NCBI GenBank assembly: GCA_002796025.1
Contig: PCVQ01000065.1
Span: 1 to 21,500, forward strand
DNA from: Candidatus Peregrinibacteria bacterium CG11_big_fil_rev_8_21_14_0_20_46_8
Lineage (GTDB): Bacteria; Patescibacteriota; Gracilibacteria; UBA1369; UM-FILTER-53-11
Direction: 5' to 3'
DNA length: 21,500 nucleotides
The translations under genes and the position numbers were made by a program. This document shows, piece after piece, positions 6,643 through 14,291 of the stretch. The notes under the pieces were generated by a model. The model did not search any database. It was not told where the DNA came from and saw only the letters and a list, made by a program, of their open reading frames with translations. Position 1 is the stretch's first letter; each line of letters starts with the position of its first letter.

Positions 6643-9219
6643 TTATACCGTTGAAGTAACAATACTGCCTTTGCGCAAGGCGGTATCGATTGCAAAAAGT
6701 TCTTCATGCTGATTTAAAAGAATATATAAGCGGCGCAGACGCTGCAGAATATCGGGATCAATTTCACTAATCATCCGTCCGCCGTAATTGTGCATCATTT
6801 GATTGAACTCACGCGATACTGCATGCACAAGTGCATGCTCAAATAATTGCCGTGCTTTGGGGCAAATGTTTTCGTAGAAGTGTTTAAATTGAGAAAATTC
6901 CTCTGGCGTGGCCGTTGTAAGGACTTCGAGCAGGATATCAAAACCGGCAAGATCGGCCAGTTGTGCCAAAGTCTTTGCAGCTTGAAAGCGCACTTCAGGG
7001 CGTTCATCCTCAAGAAAGCGATGGAGAAGTCTGCGGCAGGGCAGCTTGGCCTCACCAGCAGCATAGATACCTTGTACAACTTCGGTTGGATCTTTATGCT
7101 TCATCATTTCATAAATCATCGGCTCGAGCTGTGTCTGATATTCGGGAAAATGCCAAAGCGCAACAATGGCATTTGCTCTCAGCCGGGGATTCGGATGGTC
7201 TAAAAATTCTTTAATATAATAAGCAGCCGTTGGATCTTGAAAGAGTCCAAATGTATAGAGGCAATCAGCTCGCGTATTATCGTCGGCATCCTGCAAAGTT
7301 TTTAAAAGGAAGGCAATAGTGTCGGGTTCGCGAAGTATTGCAAATACTCTCATTACCGCACTACGAACTTCGGGCGAGCTGTCGCGGTGAAAAACATCTT
7401 TAAGCGTCTGAATCATTCGATAGTGAGAAAATGCTTGCGTCGTAAATTTATGCCCAATATTTTCATAATTCATAAGCGCATGTGCTGCGGCAAGCCGAAT
7501 CGATTCATTTGCATCGTAAAGCGCTTCTAAAAGAATTGGCAAAGATTCCATGCGGCCCGCATTGCCGAGGGCCTCTAATAATCTTTCGCGCACAAAAATC
7601 GACTCTTCATCGTGCTTTTCCATCCTGAACATTTGTACAAAAATATCATGTGCTTTGTTATGGCCTCGCTGTTCAAGAATTTCAAGTGCATTTAATTTTT
7701 CGGGATAAGGAAGCGGAGACAACAGCTGCTCGCGGCTAATATCGGTATATTTTGACTGCAATTTAATCGTGGCAATCAAAACAATCATCATAATCGTTAT
7801 CATCACAACATGAATCCACATTGTTAACTCTTTGCCGCCTACAAAAGACTGAATGCCGAGCAACAAAAGCATACCGATAATGGTACCCATTGGCCGCACA
7901 ATTCCCTCAAGAAACTCTGCTGCTTGATCGCGAATATTCCGCGGAAATGCATAGTGCGATGCAAGATAAGCATTTTTATAAACAACATTAGTCAATTCAT
8001 AGTTCATACGGCCTACTACAGAAGAGACATATCCAAATTTTAAAAACATTCCCACTAAACTCATCAACATAATTACGGGATGAATTATAAGAGCACCGAC
8101 AATGCCTAATCCTTGAATAAGACGGGATGAAAAAAGTATTTGAACAATTAATGCGCCGAAATGAAAAAGTCCTTTAAAGTATCCAAGTATTTGCGTAAGC
8201 CGCTCTTGTTCCTCATAGGTTAAGGCACGGGCAAATACAGCTTCATCAAAATTATCTAAGTTGCGCACGCCTTCCGGCGAACTTAAGACAGCAGCCTGAA
8301 ACCAACTTGGTGTTGCATGGTGTCCATCACGAAGTGCAATGGTCGATTCCGGAGCATGACGAACATGCTGCTCCATTGCTTTAGTAAATTGAAATTCCAA
8401 CATATTCATAAAGACCCACTGAAAGAGCACAATAATAATAAGTCCTTTCAAAAAGGGCATATGCTTAATCGTTGCAACAACTTTTTTTAATTGATTCTCG
8501 GGCTTTATATTTTGCTGAGCGTGTTTTCCACTGCTGCGAAAAGGCAATGGCGGCAAACCCGGGAAAAAATAACTCTCAATAACAAAAACAAAAACGATAC
8601 ATGCCAGAAATGCAATCCAGACATATAAGAAACCTGGCACTGAAATTTTATTTGCAAGTAAGCCAACCAATGTTCCGCCAAGCATGAGTCCGATAGTGTC
8701 GGAGGATTCTACAAAGGAGAATGTGCGCTGGCTCTCGAGAGGAGTAAAGCGATCTCCTACAAAGAGGGGCAAAAAAACATTGTATTGTGCCAAAAAGAAG
8801 GATTCTGCAAAAATAACCAATCCGAAAAAGAGATACGGAGAAGTATCGTATAGATACGATGCAGAAAAGAGGAGTACCGCAGCAGCGGCAACCATAATAA
8901 TCATCAAAAGTTCTTTCTTTATTTTTACAATAAAATTCTCAAAGAAAAACGTACTCGCAATAATAAGAAGCGCATTAATTACAAAGAGAAGCGGCAAAAA
9001 TGCGATTCCGAATTGCGACACAAATGCGGCTGTAATAACCGTAAATCCAACTGCTGAACCGAGCTTAAAAAAGAAAATAACGAACCAGCATTCTGTAACG
9101 CGCGGCCATTGAGATGGTGCGATATTAAACAAACGGCTCAAAAACGATACGGAATATCGCTTAAAATCTTCGCCTTGAGGCTTTGTTGGCTTTTTGTTTT
9201 TGTTGTATTTTTTTCCCAT
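6643..9219 (-). CDS. ATP/ADP-translocase-like (NTT/MFS-type) membrane protein with C-terminal HEAT repeats
   Basis: 858 residues from the ATG at 9219; an in-frame ATG at 9228 lies too close to the -10. After a basic N-terminus, about 12 hydrophobic spans occupy residues ~45-490. The stretch LFVGDRFTPLESQRTFSFVE followed by a glycine-rich GLMLGGTLVGLL resembles nucleotide (ATP/ADP) transporter-family proteins. A hydrophilic insertion of ~60 residues sits between mid-protein spans (around residues 275-340). The last ~350 residues are HEAT-type helical repeats: about five or six units such as ESIRLAAAHALMNY, PEVRSAVMRVFAIL, PRLRANAIVALWHF and PEVRFQAAKTLAQLADL. The HEAT tail is presumably cytosolic and may dock a partner. 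Substrate is unknown: the NTT relationship is by motif recall and transport of nucleotides is not proven. It heads the operon with the STAS and PP2C genes. Confidence 0.85.
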   Translation of the reverse strand: MGKKYNKNKKPTKPQGEDFKRYSVSFLSRLFNIAPSQWPRVTECWFVIFFFKLGSAVGFTVITAAFVSQFGIAFLPLLFVINALLIIASTFFFENFIVKIKKELLMIIMVAAAAVLLFSASYLYDTSPYLFFGLVIFAESFFLAQYNVFLPLFVGDRFTPLESQRTFSFVESSDTIGLMLGGTLVGLLANKISVPGFLYVWIAFLACIVFVFVIESYFFPGLPPLPFRSSGKHAQQNIKPENQLKKVVATIKHMPFLKGLIIIVLFQWVFMNMLEFQFTKAMEQHVRHAPESTIALRDGHHATPSWFQAAVLSSPEGVRNLDNFDEAVFARALTYEEQERLTQILGYFKGLFHFGALIVQILFSSRLIQGLGIVGALIIHPVIMLMSLVGMFLKFGYVSSVVGRMNYELTNVVYKNAYLASHYAFPRNIRDQAAEFLEGIVRPMGTIIGMLLLLGIQSFVGGKELTMWIHVVMITIMMIVLIATIKLQSKYTDISREQLLSPLPYPEKLNALEILEQRGHNKAHDIFVQMFRMEKHDEESIFVRERLLEALGNAGRMESLPILLEALYDANESIRLAAAHALMNYENIGHKFTTQAFSHYRMIQTLKDVFHRDSSPEVRSAVMRVFAILREPDTIAFLLKTLQDADDNTRADCLYTFGLFQDPTAAYYIKEFLDHPNPRLRANAIVALWHFPEYQTQLEPMIYEMMKHKDPTEVVQGIYAAGEAKLPCRRLLHRFLEDERPEVRFQAAKTLAQLADLAGFDILLEVLTTATPEEFSQFKHFYENICPKARQLFEHALVHAVSREFNQMMHNYGGRMISEIDPDILQRLRRLYILLNQHEELFAIDTALRKGSIVTSTV

Positions 9220-9231
9220 AGCGATCATATT

Positions 9232-9260
9232 ATTATACCTAAAAAATGCTTATCTGTAAA
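9232..9260 (-). promoter_or_regulatory. Sigma70-type promoter of the translocase-like/STAS/PP2C operon
   Basis: Minus strand: TTTACA (9255-9260), 17 bases, TATAAT (9232-9237). The first ATG (9228) is only 3 bases past the -10, so transcription would begin within or after it. The ATG at 9219, 12 bases past the -10, is therefore the likelier start, with a leader of about 5 bases. Confidence 0.72.
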
Positions 9261-9286
9261 CGATGGCATTTCAGGTTGGAATTCCG

Positions 9287-9292
9287 TATGCT
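9287..9292 (+). promoter_or_regulatory. Candidate -10 element of murJ
   Basis: TATGCT, 8 bases before the murJ ATG at 9301. No clear -35 is present. It is divergent from the operon promoter at 9232-9260, with both in an 81-base gap. Supported mainly by the recurring 8-base spacing. Confidence 0.3.
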
Positions 9293-9300
9293 AACAGCGC

Positions 9301-10836
9301 ATGAAAAGAAGCACGCTTCTCCTCGGGTTTTCGTTTCTGTTGAGCAAAATTCTTGGTTTAGTACGCGATAATATGCTGGCCGCCCAATTCGGAGCGCTCG
9401 GCGGCAGCGGCATTTTTAATCTGGATATTTATTATGCGGCCTTTCGGCTGCCGGATTTGATTTTCAATCTCCTTGCGTATGGAGTTTTATCTGCAGGTTT
9501 TGTACCGCTTTTTGTAGAAATTATGAAAAAGGATGGCCAGAAACGCGCCTTTGCTTTTGCAAATGACATTTTGCACATCACTCTCTTGATTATGGGCACC
9601 TTATCACTAGCATTTTTTGTATTTGCGCCCTGGATTATGCCGGCATTTGTTCCGGGATTTTCGGAAGAGGCGCTGCGGATTACCGTGCAAATTACGCGGC
9701 TCATGCTTATTACACCAATTCTTTTTACCATAGGCAATATTGCGAGTGGCATTAATAACTCGCTAAACCGATTTTGGCCATTAGCGCTAGCGCCGGTAAG
9801 CTACAATGCCGGCATTATTCTCGGCATCTACTTTTTGGCACCGCAATATGGCGTATTTGGTGTTGCTATTGGTGTTTTGGCGGGTGCCGCACTTCATACG
9901 TTGGTACAAATTCCGAGCATTGTGCAGGCAAGGTACCGCTATACTTTTTCTAAAAAAATCTGGACGCCAAAAGTGCGCGAAATGATTTTTATATCGCTGC
10001 CAAGAATTTTTGGTATGTCCGTACAGCAAATTGCATTAATTATTTCTACGATTATCGCCTCAACTCTGGCGATTGGAAGTCTGACTATCTTTAACTTTGC
10101 AATTAATATTGCAAGCCTTCCAGTTGGCCTCATCGGTATCTCAACTGCCATTGCGAGCTTTAGTGCACTCTCAAAGTACGCTGCGGATCGCGACACAATA
10201 AAATTTGCCGCCGAAGTGAGACAGGGGATTACGAGTATTCTCTTACTTCTCATTCCTATGGCATTGGGGCTTTTTATTGTGCGTGAAGAAGTAGTCACGC
10301 TACTACTCAGCCGTGGCAAATTTGGCCCTGCCGATATCGTGCTCACTTCGAATACCTTGGCATTTCTCATCTTTGGACTTCTCTTTGAAGGAGTTATATT
10401 TTTGCTCGCACGCGGCTTTTATGCCCTCAAGAACACACGCATCCCTGTTGCTGCGGGGGTCATTGGCGTATCACTTCACTTGATAGGAAGTTATATTTTG
10501 ACCCAAGTTTGGACATACGGAACCGCGGGCTTGGCCCTCGCGCAATCCGTAGCTCATATTGTAAATGCAGGGATCCTCCTGATACTCCTGCAGCGAAACA
10601 TCGGAAAATCAATTATCGACTGGTCTGAACTCAGCAAATTTGCCCTTAGCGGCGCAATTATGGCGCTAACAGTCTTTGCAGTACATGATTTTGCAAACGA
10701 AATCTTCAGCGATCTTGGAAAATTGAGCGTTCTTCCCATCCTCGCACTTACAATACCAGCTGGAATGCTCGTTTATTTTGCACTTCTTAAAATTCTTCGG
10801 GCAAAAACTAAAGCCTGGTCTCATGAGTTACGATAG
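9301..10836 (+). CDS. murJ: Lipid II flippase MurJ (MviN family)
   Basis: 511 residues, about 14 membrane spans, the length expected for MurJ. The protein moves undecaprenyl-linked peptidoglycan precursor across the inner membrane. Family features are clear at the N-terminus: SKILGLVRDNMLAAQFG with Arg22, then Asp42 and Arg49 in the DIYYAAFRLPDLIFN stretch, followed by YGVLSAGFVPLF. These charged residues correspond to the functionally important cavity residues of the family. The mid-protein PRIFGMSVQQIALI and the C-terminal spans also fit. It shares an 81-base divergent gap with the translocase operon. Its last codons and stop lie inside a strong inverted repeat (10808-10863). No other cell-wall gene is in the window. 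Confidence 0.95.
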   Translation: MKRSTLLLGFSFLLSKILGLVRDNMLAAQFGALGGSGIFNLDIYYAAFRLPDLIFNLLAYGVLSAGFVPLFVEIMKKDGQKRAFAFANDILHITLLIMGTLSLAFFVFAPWIMPAFVPGFSEEALRITVQITRLMLITPILFTIGNIASGINNSLNRFWPLALAPVSYNAGIILGIYFLAPQYGVFGVAIGVLAGAALHTLVQIPSIVQARYRYTFSKKIWTPKVREMIFISLPRIFGMSVQQIALIISTIIASTLAIGSLTIFNFAINIASLPVGLIGISTAIASFSALSKYAADRDTIKFAAEVRQGITSILLLLIPMALGLFIVREEVVTLLLSRGKFGPADIVLTSNTLAFLIFGLLFEGVIFLLARGFYALKNTRIPVAAGVIGVSLHLIGSYILTQVWTYGTAGLALAQSVAHIVNAGILLILLQRNIGKSIIDWSELSKFALSGAIMALTVFAVHDFANEIFSDLGKLSVLPILALTIPAGMLVYFALLKILRAKTKAWSHELR

Positions 10837-10863
10837 TAAACTCAAGGGAAGACCAGGCTTTAG
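10808..10863 (+). repeat. Large two-step hairpin spanning the murJ stop codon
   Basis: Perfect 14-base inverted repeat: CTAAAGCCTGGTCT (10808-10821) and its complement (10850-10863). A nested 6-base stem lies inside (TGAGTT 10824-10829 / AACTCA 10839-10844). The murJ stop (10834-10836) is in the inner loop. No T-run follows on the + strand, so it does not look like a standard intrinsic terminator. It may protect the 3' end, slow ribosomes or act as attenuator. The function is inferred only from its structure. Confidence 0.7.
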
Positions 10864-10963
10864 CCCTGAAGCATATGGATATAATCCACCTCAGGGCAGG
10901 CCTATCATATCCAGGCCAATAACAAAGTCAATAGAAAAATTACGGTATACTTACACTATATGA
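10823..10963 (+). CDS. Possible 46-residue small protein linking murJ and the AI-2E permease
   Basis: An ATG at 10823 overlaps the murJ stop by 14 bases, and the TGA at 10961-10963 overlaps the next gene's ATG as ATGA. This is the classic arrangement of translational coupling. The peptide is basic and Gly/Pro-rich with a repeated GRP motif (GRPGFSP, GRPIISRP) and an aromatic AYGYNPP stretch; no membrane span or known family. Against it: the same bases form three inverted repeats, which constrain the sequence for another reason, and no ribosome binding site is visible. It could be a chance frame. Confidence 0.25.
   Translation: MSYDSKLKGRPGFSPEAYGYNPPQGRPIISRPITKSIEKLRYTYTI
10863..10897 (+). 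repeat. Second hairpin between murJ and the AI-2E permease
   Basis: GCCCTGA (10863-10869) pairs with TCAGGGC (10891-10897), with an inner TGGAT/ATCCA stem (10876-10880/10884-10888). It begins at the last base of the first hairpin. TATAAT at 10880-10885 forms the loop and part of the inner stem. Confidence 0.5.
10899..10917 (+). repeat. Third short hairpin before the AI-2E permease
   Basis: GGCCT (10899-10903) pairs with AGGCC (10913-10917) around a 9-base loop. Weak alone; notable because it follows two stronger inverted repeats without a gap. Confidence 0.35.
10946..10951 (+). promoter_or_regulatory. Candidate -10 element of the AI-2E-family permease
   Basis: TATACT (5 of 6 to consensus), 8 bases before the ATG at 10960, implying a leaderless start. 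No recognisable -35 at 16-18 bases. Confidence 0.4.
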
Positions 10964-11988
10964 AACCCGTCCAGACAACATTCCTATACATAGCCATTTC
11001 TCTCTGTTTTATCTTCTTGGCCATTGTTGTTTCTCCGTTTTTGACAACACTCATTTTAGCGGCCATTTTAGTTACCAGTACCTATCCGATTTATGAGTCA
11101 ATTCTGAGGGGTGTAAAAAATCGGAAGACAATCGCGTCACTTATTATGTCAGTTTCCATTGGGATTCTTTTCAGCTTTTTTGTCTTTTTATTTTTTGTAC
11201 TCATTGCTGATGAGGCGATTTCCACCTATCAACACTTTGAGCAATGGATTAGCAACAGCTCATTCAATCTCAATGTAATAATCGCGTATCTCAACCGGTA
11301 TCTCGACCTTCCAAATATCGATCTTACTGCTTCACTGACTCAGGCTGCTCAGGCACTCTCTACACGCTTAGTAACTTCGAGCACAAATTTTCTTAAAAGC
11401 ATTGCATGGTTCCTGGCGAACTTCTTCCTCCTCGTATTCACCATGTTTTTCTTTTACAAAGACGGCAAATTAATCGTTCTTTTTATCGAAAAACTTATTC
11501 CGCTCACAAAACGCAATAGCCGTGAAATTCTCTATCAATTCCGCAAAGTTTCACTAGGAATGATGTATGGAATTTTTCTCACAGCAATTATTCAGGGAAT
11601 TCTTGGCGGCTTTGGCTTAGCCGTTGCCGGCATACGGAATCCGATATTTTGGGGTACGGTTATGGGATTTTTCGGCATGCTTCCCATTGGAGGCACTATG
11701 ATTGTTTGGCTTCCTGCATCAATTATCTTGCTTGCAAACGATCAGTATGTGGCTGGCATCGGATTACTTATATGGGGCGGGGGGATCGTTGCCTTTGTCG
11801 ACAATCTTATTAAGCCGCTTGTCATTGCAAAACAGGCTCAAATATACCCGCTTGCAACTTTCTTTGTGGTTATTGGAGGATTGCTGGTATTCGGAATACG
11901 AGGTGCCGTAATTGCACCAATGGTACTGGCTGCATTTGTCACTCTTGCGCATATTCAAGAGCGAGAGGGGATAAGTGCCGAGTATTAA
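10960..11988 (+). CDS. AI-2E transporter family (PerM/YdiK-type) membrane protein
   Basis: 342 residues with about 8 membrane spans. The family pattern is visible: two N-terminal spans, a central extramembrane segment (about residues 85-145) with amphipathic helices, then a C-terminal block. That block has GFFGMLPIGGTMIVWLP, VAFVDNLIKPLVIAKQAQI and VIGGLLVFGIRGAVIAPMVL, the conserved glycine/proline signature of AI-2E_transport proteins. Members export or exchange diverse small solutes; the autoinducer role of the founding member should not be assumed here. The gene follows murJ on the same strand after 123 bases of inverted repeats and converges on ribD with a 7-base gap. A TATACT box 8 bases upstream suggests its own leaderless transcript. 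Confidence 0.9.
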   Translation: MKPVQTTFLYIAISLCFIFLAIVVSPFLTTLILAAILVTSTYPIYESILRGVKNRKTIASLIMSVSIGILFSFFVFLFFVLIADEAISTYQHFEQWISNSSFNLNVIIAYLNRYLDLPNIDLTASLTQAAQALSTRLVTSSTNFLKSIAWFLANFFLLVFTMFFFYKDGKLIVLFIEKLIPLTKRNSREILYQFRKVSLGMMYGIFLTAIIQGILGGFGLAVAGIRNPIFWGTVMGFFGMLPIGGTMIVWLPASIILLANDQYVAGIGLLIWGGGIVAFVDNLIKPLVIAKQAQIYPLATFFVVIGGLLVFGIRGAVIAPMVLAAFVTLAHIQEREGISAEY

Positions 11989-11995
11989 AGTAAAA

Positions 11996-13081
11996 TCAAC
12001 TAAGTTGCGCGTCAATAAATAGGTCTGGCCCTACACGCGATACATCCATCGCCTTACATGCAAGTGCCTTCGTAAGAGTCGCAACTCCCGTTCCGGCAAA
12101 AGCCGTTTTCGCTTTTTCACCTCCGAAAACTAAAGGCGCAATAAAGCTATACAGATGATCGACAGCACGGGCATCTATAAAGGATCCAAAAGTTGCCGCA
12201 CCACCTTCAACAAAAACACTCGAAATTCCCGACTTCCCCAAAAAGCGCAGGAGCGGTTGTATCGTAATTCTTTTGGGAAAAATTTTTACAGTTATTCCAC
12301 GCGCCTCAAGTGCCGCTATCTTCTTCTTAGGAGCAGCGGTTGTCGTAATTACAATGGCATTCGAATCACGAAACACCTTAGCATTGAGGGGCAACATACA
12401 GCGCGTGTCTAAAATGACACGTTTGGGCTCGCGGCGAAGTGCGGATAGTTCGGGGTTGTCACGCGCAACAGTATTTTTACCCACTAAAATCGCATCGTAC
12501 TGCGCACGCAAAGCACGCACTTTTTGTCGCGATTGGAGAGAAGTGATCCATTTTGACTGACCAGTCCGTGTCGCGATTTTTCCATCCAGTGTCATCGCAA
12601 CTTTTAGTGCAACAAACGGAATGCCGGTTGCAATCCACTTATTAAATGGCCGGTTAATTTTCTGTGCATCACCGCTCAAGCAGCCAACATCCACACGAAT
12701 GCCGGCTCGGCGGAGTTGCGAAATACCATTACCGGCAACACGAGGATTCGGATCACGTGCAGCTACAACCACACGCTTAATGCGGGCATCGATAATACTG
12801 CGTACACATGGAGGAGTCTTTCCAAAAAAAGAGCACGGTTCAAGCGTTACATACAATGTCGCTGTGTCATATTCATTAGATTGCTTCTTACGGAGATCAT
12901 GCAGCGCATGCACTTCAGCATGAGGACCGCCAAATTTTCTGTGCCAACCCTCAGCAACAATTTTACCACCACTCACAACCACTGCTCCCACCATAGGATT
13001 TGGCGACACCGCATGGCCGCCCTTTTTTGCAAGCTCAATGGCTCGCGTCATAAACCGTAAATCTTGTGGGGAAAACTTCAT
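11996..13081 (-). CDS. ribD: Bifunctional pyrimidine deaminase / reductase of riboflavin synthesis
   Basis: 361 residues, the usual length. The N-terminal zinc deaminase domain has GGPHAEVHAL (His54, Glu56) and EPCSFFGKTPPC (Cys83, Cys92). The C-terminal NADPH-dependent reductase domain has VALKVAMTLDGKIAT, GQSKWITS, YDAILVGKNTV...DNPEL and VEGGAATFGSF. It performs two successive steps converting the GTP cyclohydrolase II product to 5-amino-6-ribitylamino-pyrimidinedione phosphate. It starts 6 bases after the ribBA stop, so it is translated from the same message. Stop is TGA, showing that UGA is a stop codon in this organism. Riboflavin synthase and lumazine synthase genes are not in the window. 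Confidence 0.96.
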   Translation of the reverse strand: MKFSPQDLRFMTRAIELAKKGGHAVSPNPMVGAVVVSGGKIVAEGWHRKFGGPHAEVHALHDLRKKQSNEYDTATLYVTLEPCSFFGKTPPCVRSIIDARIKRVVVAARDPNPRVAGNGISQLRRAGIRVDVGCLSGDAQKINRPFNKWIATGIPFVALKVAMTLDGKIATRTGQSKWITSLQSRQKVRALRAQYDAILVGKNTVARDNPELSALRREPKRVILDTRCMLPLNAKVFRDSNAIVITTTAAPKKKIAALEARGITVKIFPKRITIQPLLRFLGKSGISSVFVEGGAATFGSFIDARAVDHLYSFIAPLVFGGEKAKTAFAGTGVATLTKALACKAMDVSRVGPDLFIDAQLS

Positions 13082-13087
13082 GAGCAG

Positions 13088-14287
13088 TTATAGCTTTTCC
13101 AAAAGATGGCCCATCTTCTTTTTCTTTGTCGAAAGATATTTATGGTCGCGGTCGCTCTTTACGTCTATTTCGATCGGCACGCGGTCTACAACGTTCAATC
13201 CGTAACCGCTCAAACCTACAATTTTTTTAGGATTGTTTGTCATTAGCTTCATATCGCTAATCCCAAGATCCACAAGAATCTGAGCTCCAATACCGTACTC
13301 ACGCAAATCTGCCTTAAATCCAAGCATCATATTTGCCTCAACAGTATCGTATCCTTCATCCTGTAAATTATAGGCCTTGAGTTTATTAATGAGTCCTATA
13401 CCTCGCCCCTCTTGGCGCATATAAATAAAAACCCCCGCCTCGGATCTTCCGATCTCCTCTAGTGCTGTAATCATCTGACGATGACAGTCGCACCTGCCGG
13501 ACTGAAACACGTCTCCAGTAAGGCACTCGGAGTGTACACGCACGAGCGGCACGACACCGGGCTTAATTTCACCCTTTACTAAAGCAACATGCTCTTTATT
13601 GTCGACCTTTGTCGTATACACGACAGCCCGAAATTCACCGAACTCTGTGGGCAGCTTTGTTTCGACTGCACGCTCAATCAATTTTTCACTTTTGCGCCGC
13701 TGCGCAATAATATCCTGAATTGTTGCAGTACGAATGTCGTGTTTTTTTGCAAATGCCGCAAGCTTTTCCCCGGTCAGCATCTGTCCATCATCTCCCATAA
13801 TTTCACAAATAACAGCAACTTCCGGCAATCCTGCCAAACGCATAAGATCAAGGGCTCCTTCGGTATGACCGGTACGGACCAGCACACCGCCTTTTCGTTC
13901 GACAATAGGGAATACATGTCCAGGACGCGCCAAATCGTGAGGCTTTGTCTCTTTATCTAAAATTGCTTTAATTGTCGCAGTTCGATCTTGCGCAGAAATA
14001 CCACTTTTTACACCGCTGCGCGCATCTACCGAAATGGTAAAATTACATGCCAGTGCCGAAGTATTTTGCGTAGTCATAGGCTGTAAATCAAGCTCTCGGG
14101 CACGCTCTGGTGTAATAGGCACGCAAATAAGACCGCGTCCATGCGTCGCCATAAAGGTAATAATTTCCGGTGTAATAGTATCTGCGGCGCAAATTAAATC
14201 TCCCTCATTTTCACGATCTTTATCGTCTGAGAGAATGATCATCTTGCCGCTTCGCAAATCTGCGAGCACTGCTGATAGATCTTCCAT
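13088..14287 (-). CDS. ribBA: 3,4-dihydroxy-2-butanone-4-phosphate synthase / GTP cyclohydrolase II fusion
   Basis: 399 residues from the ATG at 14287. A longer frame reaches upstream into tsf, but MEDLSAVLADLRSGK is the natural family N-terminus and lies 4 bases after the tsf stop. The N-terminal DHBP synthase domain has DDKDRENEGDL (Glu27 metal ligand) and the ...RTGHTEGALDLMRLAG region with His141. The C-terminal GTP cyclohydrolase II domain (from about 205) has the zinc cysteines Cys255, Cys266 and Cys268 in CLTGDVFQSGRCDCHRQ, then MRQEGRGIGLINKLKAY and DTVEAN. It supplies both starting compounds of riboflavin synthesis: the four-carbon unit from ribulose 5-phosphate and the pyrimidine from GTP. 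A TATACT box lies 10 bases before the ATG, inside the end of tsf. Confidence 0.96.
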   Translation of the reverse strand: MEDLSAVLADLRSGKMIILSDDKDRENEGDLICAADTITPEIITFMATHGRGLICVPITPERARELDLQPMTTQNTSALACNFTISVDARSGVKSGISAQDRTATIKAILDKETKPHDLARPGHVFPIVERKGGVLVRTGHTEGALDLMRLAGLPEVAVICEIMGDDGQMLTGEKLAAFAKKHDIRTATIQDIIAQRRKSEKLIERAVETKLPTEFGEFRAVVYTTKVDNKEHVALVKGEIKPGVVPLVRVHSECLTGDVFQSGRCDCHRQMITALEEIGRSEAGVFIYMRQEGRGIGLINKLKAYNLQDEGYDTVEANMMLGFKADLREYGIGAQILVDLGISDMKLMTNNPKKIVGLSGYGLNVVDRVPIEIDVKSDRDHKYLSTKKKKMGHLLEKL

Positions 14288-14291
14288 AGTA

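Noticed and set aside
8684..9112. 142-codon + strand frame opposite the translocase-like gene
   Set aside because: Antisense to membrane-span codons; Lys/Ser/Thr-rich composition typical of a reverse complement of hydrophobic codons.
10880..10885. TATAAT between murJ and the permease as a promoter
   Set aside because: It has no acceptable -35 or TG extension and sits in the loop of an inverted repeat; TATACT at 10946 fits the permease better.
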